The notes beneath the pieces were generated by a model that saw nothing but the letters and a program-made list of their open reading frames with translations, had not been told where the DNA came from and did no database searches. This document shows positions 8,629 to 17,586 of a stretch of DNA of 64,000 nucleotides, piece by piece. The position numbers were made by a program, and so were the translations under genes. Origin of the DNA: Metabacillus sp. KUDC1714 (GTDB lineage: Bacteria > Bacillota > Bacilli > Bacillales > Bacillaceae); NCBI RefSeq assembly GCF_014217835.1, contig NZ_CP055263.1:620001-684000 (forward strand). Direction: 5' to 3'. Numbering within the stretch: the stretch's first letter is position 1; every line of letters starts with the position of its first letter.

Positions 8629-8919
8629 CCTACTACCTCCAAATAATTAAGTATTGTATTACTTTTGAGTGTTTCACTCATACAGACTCTACTATCAAAT
8701 CATGTCAGCAGTATGTCGGGAGTATTGCTCACCTCCACTGATTTTGATAACTATCATTAGTAGCTTTTCCAATAATTGTGAATAAATTATGACCAATCTG
8801 TTACTTAATGATTAAATCATTCTATTTAGTTGTTACTTCTTTTATAAAGGAAGTTCACGACATTTATCGAAATACTTAGCATAAGTCAACTAAAACCCAC
8901 AGTTTGGAGTGATAGCTAT

Positions 8920-9807
8920 ATGAGGAAAAAGGTATTATTGGACACAGACATTGGTGGTGACATTGACGATTGCTTATGCTTAGCTTATCTCCTTCGTCAG
9001 CCTTCCTGTGAATTAGTTGGAATTACCACTGTTGGAGGAGAAGTTGAAAAAAGAGCAATGGTCGCGGATGCGATTTGTAGTGCAGCTGGTAAAAGCATTC
9101 CGATTTATGCAGGTGCAGACAAGCAAATGCTTCTTAACAATCTATATCCGACACCTGATGGAGCAGCCAAACTATCAAATTGGTATCATGATTCTTCTTT
9201 TAAAAAGAATCAAGCCGTAGATTTTATGCGTCAGACTATCCATGAAAATCCACATGAAATCTCACTTCTAGCTGTAGGACATCTAACAAATATTGCGTTG
9301 CTTTTTCTAATTGATCCTGAAATCCCTTGTTTGCTCAAAGAACTTCATATCATGTGCGGGGTATTTTCTGAGGAATTAGAAACTAGCTTAGATATGCCAA
9401 TGGCTAATTGGAATTCATGGTTGGATCCACATGCTAGTGCGATTGTTTACAATACAAACGTTCCTATTCATAGAACCTTTGCCCTCAACGTGACTACAAG
9501 GCTTGTGCTAAAACGGGATGAGAAGGTTGACCTTTTTAGCTCTAATTTAATGAAAGCAGTTGAAGATTTTGGTTCACCTTGGCTTGAAAAAAATGATATG
9601 ACTTTTCATGATCCACTTGCTGGTGCCTGTTTGTTTGAACCAGAGCTATGTAAGTATCAACGAGGTTTTATTGATGTTGATATCTATAATAAGCAGAATC
9701 TTGGAATGATGAGTTTTCATGCAGATGTAAGAGGAAATTGGGAGATTGCTATTGAGGTGGATCGAAAAAGATTTTTTGAGCATTACTTTTCAATTTCTTG
9801 CAGTTAG
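8920..9807 (+). CDS. Nucleoside hydrolase (IUNH family)
   Basis: A 295-residue protein of the inosine-uridine preferring nucleoside hydrolase family, which splits nucleosides into base and ribose. The N-terminal calcium-binding motif is LLDTDIGGDIDD, and the C-terminal active-site stretch FHDPLAGA supplies the conserved His-Asp. NWNSWLDPHASAIV and HLTNIAL also fit the family. GGAGTGAT lies 7 bases before the ATG. No signal peptide, so it is cytoplasmic, for salvage. No neighbouring purine or pyrimidine genes narrow its substrate. Confidence 0.9.
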   Translation: MRKKVLLDTDIGGDIDDCLCLAYLLRQPSCELVGITTVGGEVEKRAMVADAICSAAGKSIPIYAGADKQMLLNNLYPTPDGAAKLSNWYHDSSFKKNQAVDFMRQTIHENPHEISLLAVGHLTNIALLFLIDPEIPCLLKELHIMCGVFSEELETSLDMPMANWNSWLDPHASAIVYNTNVPIHRTFALNVTTRLVLKRDEKVDLFSSNLMKAVEDFGSPWLEKNDMTFHDPLAGACLFEPELCKYQRGFIDVDIYNKQNLGMMSFHADVRGNWEIAIEVDRKRFFEHYFSISCS

Positions 9808-9974
9808 TTATACATTATTACCTTTCATACAGGCAATTACTCGATTATTTGAGGTTAACGGAAGTTCATATGGCTACTTTTGGGATTAAAGAAATAATTC
9901 CATTTATATCGGCTTCTCTTTCGAATATTTTGATCAATTTACAGAAAATAATTTTCCTTATAAAAAATTGTAAC

Positions 9975-10013
9975 CTCCTCTCACTAGACGAATATCATGT
10001 ATTTTGAGAGGAG
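9975..10013 (+). promoter_or_regulatory. Inverted repeat covering a Shine-Dalgarno sequence
   Basis: CTCCTCTCA (9975-9983) is the exact reverse complement of TGAGAGGAG (10005-10013). The right arm is the ribosome binding site of the next gene (start 10023), so in RNA the hairpin hides it. No T run follows, so it is not a normal terminator. Confidence 0.65.
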
Positions 10014-10022
10014 ATGAGAAAG

Positions 10023-10394
10023 ATGTCTGTAGAAGGCTACAATTATTATGATGAAACTGATTTCACAAGAAATATACATGGAAAATGCAAAAGTTATATG
10101 TACCATCACGTTGTTTTAACAATGCAAGATGGTAGCTCTTTTGATGGGATTATTGAAGGTGTTGACGATAATGGTGTTTCTGTTTTAGTTGGTGAAGATG
10201 CAACGGAGCAAGAAAGAGACGATTTCGAAGATCAACGATATGGTGGTTATGGTGGTTATGGTGGTCCACGAAGACGGTTTAGACGCTTTAGACGACAGTT
10301 TTTTCCGATTGCTGCATTAGCGGCATTATCATTATTACCTTACGCATACCCATATCCATACCCATATTATCCACCTTATTACCCTTATTATTAA
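10023..10394 (+). CDS. Sm-like N-domain protein with RGG/PY-rich tail
   Basis: A 123-residue protein. Residues about 25-65 (YMYHHVVLTMQDGSSFDGII then EGVDDNGVSVLVGED) look like a short Sm/Hfq-type beta barrel: a Gly-containing strand turn followed by V-x-V-L-V. Then come an acidic patch, RYGGYGGYGG, a cluster of Arg (PRRRFRRFRRQF), a hydrophobic segment (AALAALSLLPY) and an end of repeated Tyr-Pro. Similar short proteins occur in Bacillus but have no function I know. ATG 10023 fits the ribosome binding site; ATG 10014 would overlap it. Confidence 0.7.
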   Translation: MSVEGYNYYDETDFTRNIHGKCKSYMYHHVVLTMQDGSSFDGIIEGVDDNGVSVLVGEDATEQERDDFEDQRYGGYGGYGGPRRRFRRFRRQFFPIAALAALSLLPYAYPYPYPYYPPYYPYY

Positions 10395-10410
10395 AATGAA
10401 ATACTTAGGT

Positions 10411-10452
10411 AAAAACGAAAGAGCCAGCATATCATACTGGCTCTTTCGTTTT
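10411..10452. terminator. Strong bidirectional terminator
   Basis: A perfect 16-bp stem, aaaacgaaagagccag/ctggctctttcgtttt, lies between convergent genes. Confidence 0.93.
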
Positions 10453-10458
10453 GGTACC

Positions 10459-11343
10459 TTATTTGCTACTACGATAATGATTCCCGCGTACGCCTTGTAC
10501 ATCTGTTTTAACCATAAACAAACCACCTGATTGTGGGAACTTTAACAATTCGTCATCATTCATCCCTTGGCGTGCTGTTGTGATGTACAGTTCATCCAAG
10601 TTCTCTCCACCAAATGCACATGATGTCACATTTTTAGCTGGCACGATGACTTCATCTAGTTGTTTACCTAAGTGTGGATCCCAACGTGTTACTCGTGAGC
10701 CTCCCCAGTGCGCAACCCAAATCATCCCCTCTTGATCGATTGTCATCCCATCTGGTGAACCCATTTCTTGTGGAATTTTCACCGCAGGTTGCTTGTAGGA
10801 AAGATCACCAGATTGTTGATTATAGTGATAAATTGCAACTTCACCTGTTGGGGTATCAATAAAATACATCTCGTTCCCGTCCGGACTCCAGGCAAGACCA
10901 TTGGAGATCGTCACCGATGACAGCATTTTTGATAGTTGACCATCACGATCTAGACGATACAATGCTCCGCTGCCTTTTTTGCCGTTTAGATCCATTGTTC
11001 CGACATAAAATCTGCCAGTAGGGTCACATTTCCCATCATTGAAACGATTATTCGGTTTATCAGATTCAGGATCTGCTATGAGAGTGAGAAGCTTTGATTC
11101 TAATTCATACCGATAGATTCCATTCTGCATTGCTAGGATTAGTTGACCTGTTTTTCCTGGAACTACGGCCCCTATATATTGATCGAATTGCAATGTTCGA
11201 TTTTTATTAGTGACTGGGTCAAAAGCGTGAAGCTTCTTTCCAATAATATCTACCCAATACAATCTGTTTTCTTGATGATCCCAGTGAGGACCTTCCCCTA
11301 ATGTTGCTTTCTCATCAAGTACGAGTTCTACTAAGTAAGCCAT
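10459..11343 (-). CDS. SMP-30/gluconolactonase/LRE family protein
   Basis: A 294-residue six-bladed beta-propeller of the SMP-30/gluconolactonase family, similar to Bacillus YvrE. Metal ligands can be placed: Glu in LGEGPHW (near residue 17), Asn in NNRFNDGKCDP, Asn in ISNGLAWS and Asp in MGSPDGM. These enzymes open sugar lactones with a divalent metal. Full family length, no signal peptide. There is no adjacent sugar dehydrogenase, so the in vivo substrate is open. Confidence 0.9.
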   Translation of the reverse strand: MAYLVELVLDEKATLGEGPHWDHQENRLYWVDIIGKKLHAFDPVTNKNRTLQFDQYIGAVVPGKTGQLILAMQNGIYRYELESKLLTLIADPESDKPNNRFNDGKCDPTGRFYVGTMDLNGKKGSGALYRLDRDGQLSKMLSSVTISNGLAWSPDGNEMYFIDTPTGEVAIYHYNQQSGDLSYKQPAVKIPQEMGSPDGMTIDQEGMIWVAHWGGSRVTRWDPHLGKQLDEVIVPAKNVTSCAFGGENLDELYITTARQGMNDDELLKFPQSGGLFMVKTDVQGVRGNHYRSSK

Positions 11344-11414
11344 TTTCTCCCTCTCCCCTTTGTATCTACTTCCCCTTCACATTCCACACTAATAACGTTA
11401 TCCCTGCTTCTTTT

Positions 11415-13247
11415 TTATGATGCAGTCTCACTATGTGAAAATTGACTTTCATATAAGTCTGCGTAAAAACCACCTTGTTTAAGTAGTTCTTCATGTGTTC
11501 CCTTTTCAATAATGTCTCCTTGATTCATGACAAGAATGAGATCTGCATCCCTGATTGTTGATAAACGATGGGCAATAACAAAGCTTGTTCTTCCTTCCAA
11601 TAGCTTAGTCATCGCTTTTTGAATTTTCATTTCTGTACGTGTATCAACACTACTTGTTGCTTCATCAAGGAGCAGGATTTTAGGCTTGGCAATGATCGCA
11701 CGGGCAATTGTGAGCAGCTGTCGTTGTCCTTGTGATAAATTTGTTGCATCCTCACCCAACACAGTGTCATAGCCATCTGGAAGTGTACGAATAAAGTCAT
11801 CTGCATAAGCATTTCTTGCTGCTTCCTCGATTTCCTGATCTGTAGCAAATCCACTACCATAGGCAATATTTTCAGCAATCGTTCCATTAAACAGCCACGT
11901 ATCCTGCAACACCATCGCATAAAGACTGCGCACCTGTTCTTTGCTCATATCTGTTAAGCTTACACCATCGATTTTTATTGAACCTTGGTCTAACTCGTAA
12001 AATCTCATCAACAGATTGACAATCGTTGTTTTTCCGGCACCGGTTGGCCCAACAATCGCAACGGTTTGGCCCTCTTTCACCTCAAGACTTACATCATTGA
12101 TGATCGGCTGATCTTTTTCATAACCGAAATGTACATGATCAAAGACCACCCGCCCCTGTAGCCTTTCAACATCAATTGGTGCAGCCTCTTCCTGTTTTTC
12201 TTCTGCTTCATCTAGTAATTGAAAAACACGTTCAGCCGAAGCAATGGCCACTTGAATCATGTTCGCAATTCCTGCAGCCTGTGCTAACGGATGAGAGATT
12301 TGCTGAGTATATTGAATAAACGCTTGAACGTCACCGACGCGGATGCTTCCATTTAAAACTAGCAGACCACCGGAGATCGAAACGATAATAAATCCTAAAT
12401 TCCCAACAAAGCCCATTAACGGCATCATTAGCCCTGAGATGAATTGTGCCTTCCAACTTGAATGATACAAGCGATCATTAATCTCATCAAATTCAGCAAT
12501 CGATTTTTTTTCATGTCCAAATGCCTTTACAACTTGATGTCCGGTAAACATTTCTTCAATATGTCCATTAATATTCCCTAGCTCCTCCTGTTGTTTCACA
12601 AAGTGCTTCTGAGAAAACTTCGTCACAAATTGTGCGACAAATAAACTAAGAGGAATTGTGATCAAAACCACTAGGGTTAAAAGTGGACTGATGATAAGCA
12701 TCATAATAATAATCCCAATAATTGAAATCACTGAATTAATAATTTGTGTAAGTGCCTGTTGCAACGCTGTATTAACACTATCAATATCATTAACTGCTCT
12801 ACTTAACAAATCACCATGTGAGTGTTTGTCAAAATAACTTAGCGGTAAGCGCGATAGCTTTTCATTAACTTCTTTTCGTAGTTGGGCAACCGTTCGTTGA
12901 GAAATACTAGCCATCACATATTGTTGAACATACGAAAACAAAGAAGATAAAAGGTATAATCCAATAAGCAGTAGGAGGATTCTAGCAATAAATTCAAAAT
13001 CAATTGAGGTTCCCGCTGTAAAGCTATCAAAAATGGATGAAGTTGCATCTCCTAATAGCTTTGGACTAATGACATTGAATAACGTTGAAAAAATCGCTGC
13101 CACTGCTACGAGGATCATCCGATTTTTCCATGGCTTTAAATACCCAAATAGTCTTTTAAATGTTTTCTTAAAATCCTTTGGTTTTTCACCGACCATCCCT
13201 GGTCCGTGACGCATCGGAGGACCACCTGGACCTTTCATTTTGCTCAT
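11415..13247 (-). CDS. ABC exporter half-transporter, YfiC-like (consensus ATP site)
   Basis: A 610-residue half transporter: six-helix membrane domain (about residues 35-330) fused to an ATPase domain. Walker A GPTGAGKTT, signature LSQGQRQ, Walker B ILLLDEATSS with catalytic Glu, and H-loop IAHRLST are all canonical. The Met/Gly/Pro-rich N-terminus (KGPGGPPMRHGPG) is typical of the YfiC/BmrA-type group. Its start overlaps the stop of the preceding subunit by 4 bp, so translation is coupled and the two form a heterodimer. Probable multidrug or lipid-like exporter. Confidence 0.93.
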   Translation of the reverse strand: MSKMKGPGGPPMRHGPGMVGEKPKDFKKTFKRLFGYLKPWKNRMILVAVAAIFSTLFNVISPKLLGDATSSIFDSFTAGTSIDFEFIARILLLLIGLYLLSSLFSYVQQYVMASISQRTVAQLRKEVNEKLSRLPLSYFDKHSHGDLLSRAVNDIDSVNTALQQALTQIINSVISIIGIIIMMLIISPLLTLVVLITIPLSLFVAQFVTKFSQKHFVKQQEELGNINGHIEEMFTGHQVVKAFGHEKKSIAEFDEINDRLYHSSWKAQFISGLMMPLMGFVGNLGFIIVSISGGLLVLNGSIRVGDVQAFIQYTQQISHPLAQAAGIANMIQVAIASAERVFQLLDEAEEKQEEAAPIDVERLQGRVVFDHVHFGYEKDQPIINDVSLEVKEGQTVAIVGPTGAGKTTIVNLLMRFYELDQGSIKIDGVSLTDMSKEQVRSLYAMVLQDTWLFNGTIAENIAYGSGFATDQEIEEAARNAYADDFIRTLPDGYDTVLGEDATNLSQGQRQLLTIARAIIAKPKILLLDEATSSVDTRTEMKIQKAMTKLLEGRTSFVIAHRLSTIRDADLILVMNQGDIIEKGTHEELLKQGGFYADLYESQFSHSETAS

Positions 13248-14971
13248 GCACTCGCCTCCCCATTTTCTTGAGATGCTACAATTTCTTGATAGATTGCATT
13301 TTCATGTAATAGCTCCTGATGTGTCCCAACACCAGCAATTTCCCCTTCATTTAAAACGATAATTTTATTTGCATCCTTAACGGTATTTACTCGTTGGGCA
13401 ACAATTATAATCGTCGCATGTGATGTTTCTGTTTTTAGTGCCTGTCTGAGCATACTATCTGTTTTATAATCGAGAGCCGAAAAGCTATCATCAAATAAGT
13501 AAATCTTAGGCTTTCTCACAAGAGCACGTGCGATCGATAAACGCTGCTTTTGTCCACCAGATAGATTAACTCCTGCTTGCTCAAGGTTGCTTTCAATCCC
13601 ATGCTCTCGTGATTGAACAAATTGGGTCGCTTGGGCTGTTTCTAATGCTCCAACAATATCTGCTTCTGTTGCGTCCTCTTTTCCATAGCGTATATTTTCA
13701 GCAATTGTTCCACTAAATAAAGTAGCCTTTTGTGGTACATAACCGATCTTTTCTCTAAGTGCACTTTGTGTCATACTTTGAATATTCACACCATCAATTA
13801 AAATCGAGCCACTCTCGACATCATAGAATCGCGGAATAAGTTGAAGTAATGTCGATTTCCCTGCCCCTGTACTACCAATAATCGCTGTTGTTTCACCTGG
13901 CTTAGCTGAAAAAGAAACTCCTTCAAGAACAGGCTTTTCAGCACCCTCATATCGAAACGTCACATCTTTAAATTCGATGATTCCTTCCGCATCACTTGAT
14001 TGTACTGCTTGTTCCGGATCTTTAATCATTGGCTTTGTTAATAAAACATCATTTAACCGCTTTGCAGATACTTGCGCACGCGGAATCATAATAAACGCCA
14101 TTGAAAGCATGATCAATGAAAATAAAATCATCGCGGCATATTGGATAAACGCTAATAAATTCCCAACCTGCATATCTCCTTGATCAATTCGAATCGCACC
14201 AAACCAGACAATTGCAATGTTGGTGAAATTCATGATAATAAGCATAATCGGAAACATTAACGCCATCAGTTTCCCAACTTTAATTCCCGTATCACGAAAT
14301 TCTTCATTCGCAACATTAAAGCGACTTCTCTCGAACTCAACTCGATTAAACGCTCTAACAACTCGAATCCCAGTTAATACTTCTCGGAGAATAAGGGTTA
14401 AACGATCTGTTTTTTTCTGCTGAACTGAAAAAAGCGGGATGGCTTTTCGAGCGACGATAAAAATCACTAGTGCTAAGATAGGTAAAGCAGCGAGGAAGAC
14501 GAGTGAAAGATAACGATCTCGCGACACAGCCAGCAAAACTCCGCCAACTAGCATTAATGGAGCTCTTGTCATCATGCGCTGCATCATATTAATGACATCT
14601 TGAACAACCTTTACGTCATTTGTCGTTCTTGTAATTAACGAGGCTGACCCAAATTTCTCATATTCTTGTAGAGAGAAATGTTCAATATGGACAAACAGTT
14701 TTCTGCGCATATCACGGCCAAAGCCTAACGATACCTTTGAAGCAAAATAGCTGACCCCTACCATTAATAGAATTGACATAATGGTACAAACCAACATCCA
14801 GCCCCCAGTTTTTAAGATGAATGGTACATCCTCATTTACGATTCCTACATCGACAATATCAGCCATTAGTGTTGGTAAGTATAGTTCGAATAAGATAGCA
14901 ACTAATGAAAAGAGAAAGACGAGGAAAAGCTGTGTTTTGTAAGGCTTTAGGTGTTTGATCATTTCTAGCAT
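13244..14971 (-). CDS. ABC exporter half-transporter, YfiB-like (degenerate ATP site)
   Basis: A 575-residue partner of the downstream subunit, first in the operon. Walker A GSTGAGKST and signature LSGGQKQR are normal. The Walker B end reads YLFDDSFSALD, with Asp in place of the catalytic Glu, and the H-loop reads VAQRVNT, with Gln in place of His. This is the expected degenerate site of asymmetric heterodimeric exporters, not damage. ATG 14971 (MLEMIKHL) is chosen because GAAGGTG precedes it by 6 bases; a start at 15004 is also possible. Confidence 0.92.
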   Translation of the reverse strand: MLEMIKHLKPYKTQLFLVFLFSLVAILFELYLPTLMADIVDVGIVNEDVPFILKTGGWMLVCTIMSILLMVGVSYFASKVSLGFGRDMRRKLFVHIEHFSLQEYEKFGSASLITRTTNDVKVVQDVINMMQRMMTRAPLMLVGGVLLAVSRDRYLSLVFLAALPILALVIFIVARKAIPLFSVQQKKTDRLTLILREVLTGIRVVRAFNRVEFERSRFNVANEEFRDTGIKVGKLMALMFPIMLIIMNFTNIAIVWFGAIRIDQGDMQVGNLLAFIQYAAMILFSLIMLSMAFIMIPRAQVSAKRLNDVLLTKPMIKDPEQAVQSSDAEGIIEFKDVTFRYEGAEKPVLEGVSFSAKPGETTAIIGSTGAGKSTLLQLIPRFYDVESGSILIDGVNIQSMTQSALREKIGYVPQKATLFSGTIAENIRYGKEDATEADIVGALETAQATQFVQSREHGIESNLEQAGVNLSGGQKQRLSIARALVRKPKIYLFDDSFSALDYKTDSMLRQALKTETSHATIIIVAQRVNTVKDANKIIVLNEGEIAGVGTHQELLHENAIYQEIVASQENGEASA

Positions 14972-15180
14972 TTTAGCACCTTCTTTATATGTAGAATTTT
15001 CCATGTTCCATTATTTCCTTTTTTATTATATTATACCTGGTGTTTATTAACCTAATGAAATATTTTATTGGTGGGTTTATTTTTGGTGTTTATGTAGGCA
15101 GTTAATTAGGTTGGGGAATTAGATGAGGTGTTAATGAAAGGAGGTTGCATAATTCATTAATAGATTTCATGTTAAGAATC

Positions 15181-15208
15181 TTGTATTCTATTGTAAATAT
15201 AGTATAAT
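15181..15208 (+). promoter_or_regulatory. Promoter of tRNA-Ala
   Basis: TTGTAT, 16 bases, TATAAT: a good sigma-A promoter ending 31 bp before the tRNA. Confidence 0.75.
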
Positions 15209-15239
15209 ATTTTTAGTTCCCAAATTAGATTATTATCGT

Positions 15240-15312
15240 GGGGCATTAGCTCAGCTGGGAGAGCGCTACGCTGGCAGCGTAGAGGTCAGGGGTTCGATCC
15301 CCCTATGCTCCA
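15240..15312 (+). tRNA. tRNA-Ala (GGC)
   Basis: The full cloverleaf is present: acceptor arms ggggcat/atgctcc with one G-U pair, D arm tagctcagctgggagagc, anticodon stem ctacg/cgtag with loop ctggcag (anticodon GGC), and T arm gaggtcaggggttcgatcccc. CCA is not encoded; discriminator A is at 15312. Its 3' half recurs at 20.51 and 31.19 kb, showing that this locus was used as an integration site. Confidence 0.97.
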
Positions 15313-15325
15313 TCACAAATTGAAG

Positions 15326-15363
15326 AGGGGAAATCCTTGATATATAAGGGTTTCCCCTTTTTA
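15326..15363 (+). terminator. tRNA terminator
   Basis: Arms aggggaaatcctt/aagggtttcccct are followed by a T run, 13 bp after the tRNA. Confidence 0.9.
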
Positions 15364-15429
15364 TTTGTTTTTATCTAGTAACCATTCAAACTGCCAAAAA
15401 TACCTTTTGGTCACACTTTGTTCCCCTTG
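15364..15429 (-). pseudogene. Possible integrase C-terminal remnant
   Basis: The minus strand reads GEQSVTKRYFWQFEW..., like the Thr-Lys-rich tails of tRNA-targeting Bacillus integrases, and points towards the tRNA as expected for an int gene beside its attachment site. Only this tail is left, so the call rests on position and a short match. Confidence 0.35.
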
Positions 15430-15513
15430 TTAGTCTGTTACAATTATTTCTCCATCTAGGACGGTGCCGTTTGGAATATCTATAATTAGTAGCTCCGGAA
15501 ATTTATTGGTGAC
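15430..15513 (-). pseudogene. Fragment of ATP-dependent DNA ligase
   Basis: A 27-codon open stretch without a start codon reads KFPELLIIDIPNGTVLDGE and continues IIVTD. This matches the FPEL...GTVLDGE segment of the adenylation domain of LigD/YkoU-type ATP-dependent DNA ligases. Stops lie directly on both sides, so it is a relic. Confidence 0.6.
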
Positions 15514-15523
15514 TTAGTTGTTT

Positions 15524-15616
15524 ATCAAGACCTAAATCGTAAAAAGTCAAAAAATAAAGGGTGATACAGATTAGTCATGTATAGTATGTACCACCCTTTT
15601 AATTCTTGTTCAACAA
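15524..15616. repeat. Dispersed hairpin repeat, copy A
   Basis: The pattern is tatcaagacctaaat..., then gggtgatacagatt-agtcatgtat-agtatgtaccaccc, then cttgttcaacaatcgctccc. Related copies B and C lie at 17.4 and 20.9 kb. The stem has 12 of 14 pairs. Confidence 0.75.
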
Positions 15617-15679
15617 TCGCTCCCTTTAATTGAAAATCAATTAATTTATCTTAACGGATATTATCGGAAAATTGTTCTT

Positions 15680-15781
15680 CTAAATTACTTGTAATCCGTT
15701 TCTTTTAAGTAAAGCAGTTGTGACTCCGTTTCCAACAATTTTCTCACCTTCAAATTCACCATTATAAACATGAGCTTCCAT
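15680..15781 (-). CDS. Possible 33-residue ORF or remnant
   Basis: An ATG-initiated frame reads MEAHVYNGEFEGEKIVGNGV and continues TTALLKRNGLQVI to a stop. No ribosome binding site is visible. It could be a gene tail in the decayed island. Not recognised. Confidence 0.25.
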   Translation of the reverse strand: MEAHVYNGEFEGEKIVGNGVTTALLKRNGLQVI

Positions 15782-15820
15782 TTAAATAGTTAACTTTATT
15801 TAAGGAAACTTACTATCATA

Positions 15821-17278
15821 TTATTCTTCAGGTAAGGCCCATACCGAAACACTTCCACCATTAACAGGGAACATTGCGAATCCTTTATCGTCAATGCTAA
15901 TTTGATCATTTCTATTTCGAGTTATATCCACCCATACTTCTCCAGCACGTTCAGTCCCCACAAACATTTTTTTGTTGCCTCCATCACTATTACAGATAAT
16001 AACAGCACAGCCGGATCGCTCAATCGTGGTTGTTCCTAGTCGTACCCAACCAATCGTATTAGGATGGTCGAAATAATCATCCTGATCTCCGTATGCATAA
16101 TGATAACGAGCGTTTAAAAGGGGATCAATTGCTACTTTTTTACCAGGGATAGGATTATCACCAGCAATACCAAAGTAGTCACCATAAAATACAACAGGGT
16201 ATCCATCTCTTCGAAGTAAAATGATGGCATATGCAATTTGTTTGAACCAATCTTCTATCCAAGACTCAAGTGCCTCATTAGGCTGTGAATCGTGATTATC
16301 TACAAATGTTACTGCATCATGAGGGTGAGATTGGACGAGGGTTTTATCAAAAATGGTAGCGAGGTTAAAATGGCGACCTGCTTTTGATGCAGAGTGTAAT
16401 TTATAATGTAGTGCTACATCAAATAAATCAATTCTATAATCTATAGAATCTAAAAACTCCTGACTTTCTCTTACATCTGAATCCCAAAACTCTCCTACGA
16501 AATAAAATTCTTTTCCTCGATGTCGCAACATTTCTGTTACAAAGTCACGAAGAAAATCATTCTTAATATGTTTAATGGCATCTAACCGAAACCCGTCACA
16601 TTGCAAAGTATCTATGATCCATTTTCCTGCTTTAATAACCTCTTCTATCACCGAAGGATGGTTATAGTCAATATTTGCAAACATCAAATAATCATAGTTT
16701 CCAAATTCGTCGCTTACATTCTCATTCCAATTTTTATTGTCTCCTAAAATTCGATAAATTCCCATTTTCCCAGTTTTATTATCATAATCAGTGCAGTTAA
16801 AATGTTCGAAGTTCCATTTAAACGAAGAGTACTGACTTCCTCGACCTGGGAAAGTGAATTTAGTCCAGCCTTCAATATCAAATGGTTCCGAAATAACTTC
16901 TTTACGATTTTGCGGATTTACTTCAACAACCTTAAAGACTTCTGTTTCATCAGCCGCAGCTTTATGATTTAACACTAAATCTACATAAACTTGTATGTCA
17001 TATTTATGACACTCGTAAATAGCATCTATTAACTCGTCTTTTGTTCCATACTTTGTTCGAACTGTTCCTTTTTGATCAAACTCGCCTAGATCGTATAGGT
17101 CATAGACACCATAACCAGTGTCTTGTGACGATTGACCTTTTGTTACGGGGGGAATCCACAATGTATTAATCCATACTTTACTTAGTACTTGTGCCATTTC
17201 TTTTAATTGACTCCAGTGCGATCCGTCAGGTGCAACATGCCACTCAAAAAATTGCATCATAGTACGATTTCTTTCCAA
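15821..17278 (-). CDS. Cytoplasmic alpha-amylase (GH13, subfamily 5 type)
   Basis: A 485-residue glycoside hydrolase family 13 enzyme close in length and motifs to the Bacillus liquefying alpha-amylases but without a signal peptide, so intracellular. Conserved regions: VYVDLVLNHKA (I), GFRLDAIKHI with the nucleophile Asp (II), FVGEFWD with the acid/base Glu (III), and FVDNHDSQP (IV). The start is TTG with GGGAGGAATGA 8 bases upstream. It hydrolyses alpha-1,4 glucan or imported maltodextrin. It fits with the debranching enzyme and sugar ABC genes 4-9 kb away in the same island. Confidence 0.93.
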   Translation of the reverse strand: MERNRTMMQFFEWHVAPDGSHWSQLKEMAQVLSKVWINTLWIPPVTKGQSSQDTGYGVYDLYDLGEFDQKGTVRTKYGTKDELIDAIYECHKYDIQVYVDLVLNHKAAADETEVFKVVEVNPQNRKEVISEPFDIEGWTKFTFPGRGSQYSSFKWNFEHFNCTDYDNKTGKMGIYRILGDNKNWNENVSDEFGNYDYLMFANIDYNHPSVIEEVIKAGKWIIDTLQCDGFRLDAIKHIKNDFLRDFVTEMLRHRGKEFYFVGEFWDSDVRESQEFLDSIDYRIDLFDVALHYKLHSASKAGRHFNLATIFDKTLVQSHPHDAVTFVDNHDSQPNEALESWIEDWFKQIAYAIILLRRDGYPVVFYGDYFGIAGDNPIPGKKVAIDPLLNARYHYAYGDQDDYFDHPNTIGWVRLGTTTIERSGCAVIICNSDGGNKKMFVGTERAGEVWVDITRNRNDQISIDDKGFAMFPVNGGSVSVWALPEE

Positions 17279-17410
17279 ATCTCATTCCTCCCTAATGTCA
17301 AATTAATATCACTTTCATTTTAGCAATAATTTACTGTCCTTTTTTAAACTTTCGTACCAAATGCCGTAATTGGTCCATTTAGTGCCGAAGCGACACGTTC
17401 GGAATGACAA

Positions 17411-17526
17411 AAAGGCGCTCTTTTTATCAAGACTTAAATTGTATAAATCCATAAAAATAGAGGGTGATACATATTAGTCATGTACAATATGTATCACCCT
17501 CTTACTTCTTGTTCCACTATCGCGCC
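17411..17526. repeat. Dispersed hairpin repeat, copy B
   Basis: tatcaagacttaaattgta... is followed by the perfect stem agggtgatacatatt/aatatgtatcaccct with loop agtcatgtac, and then cttgttccactatcgcgccc. It lies between the VOC gene stop and the amylase start. Confidence 0.8.
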
Positions 17527-17586
17527 CTAATCTGGAATAGTCCATAACTTCAAGCCTTGATGAACTGTGCATGACGACGGCTAGGG

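Noticed and set aside
8745..8759. Fur-box-like tgataactatcatta upstream of the repeat-protein gene
   Set aside because: 11 of 14 matches in AT-rich sequence is weak; the protein has no clear iron link apart from a His-rich tail.
9798..10007. 69-codon plus-strand ORF after the nucleoside hydrolase gene
   Set aside because: No ribosome binding site, overlaps the end of the previous gene, and its end is the masking hairpin of the next gene.
13244..14971. Damaged ATP site in the first ABC subunit as a sign of pseudogenisation
   Set aside because: Asp for Glu after Walker B and Gln for His in the H-loop are the normal degenerate site of heterodimeric exporters; the partner site is intact.
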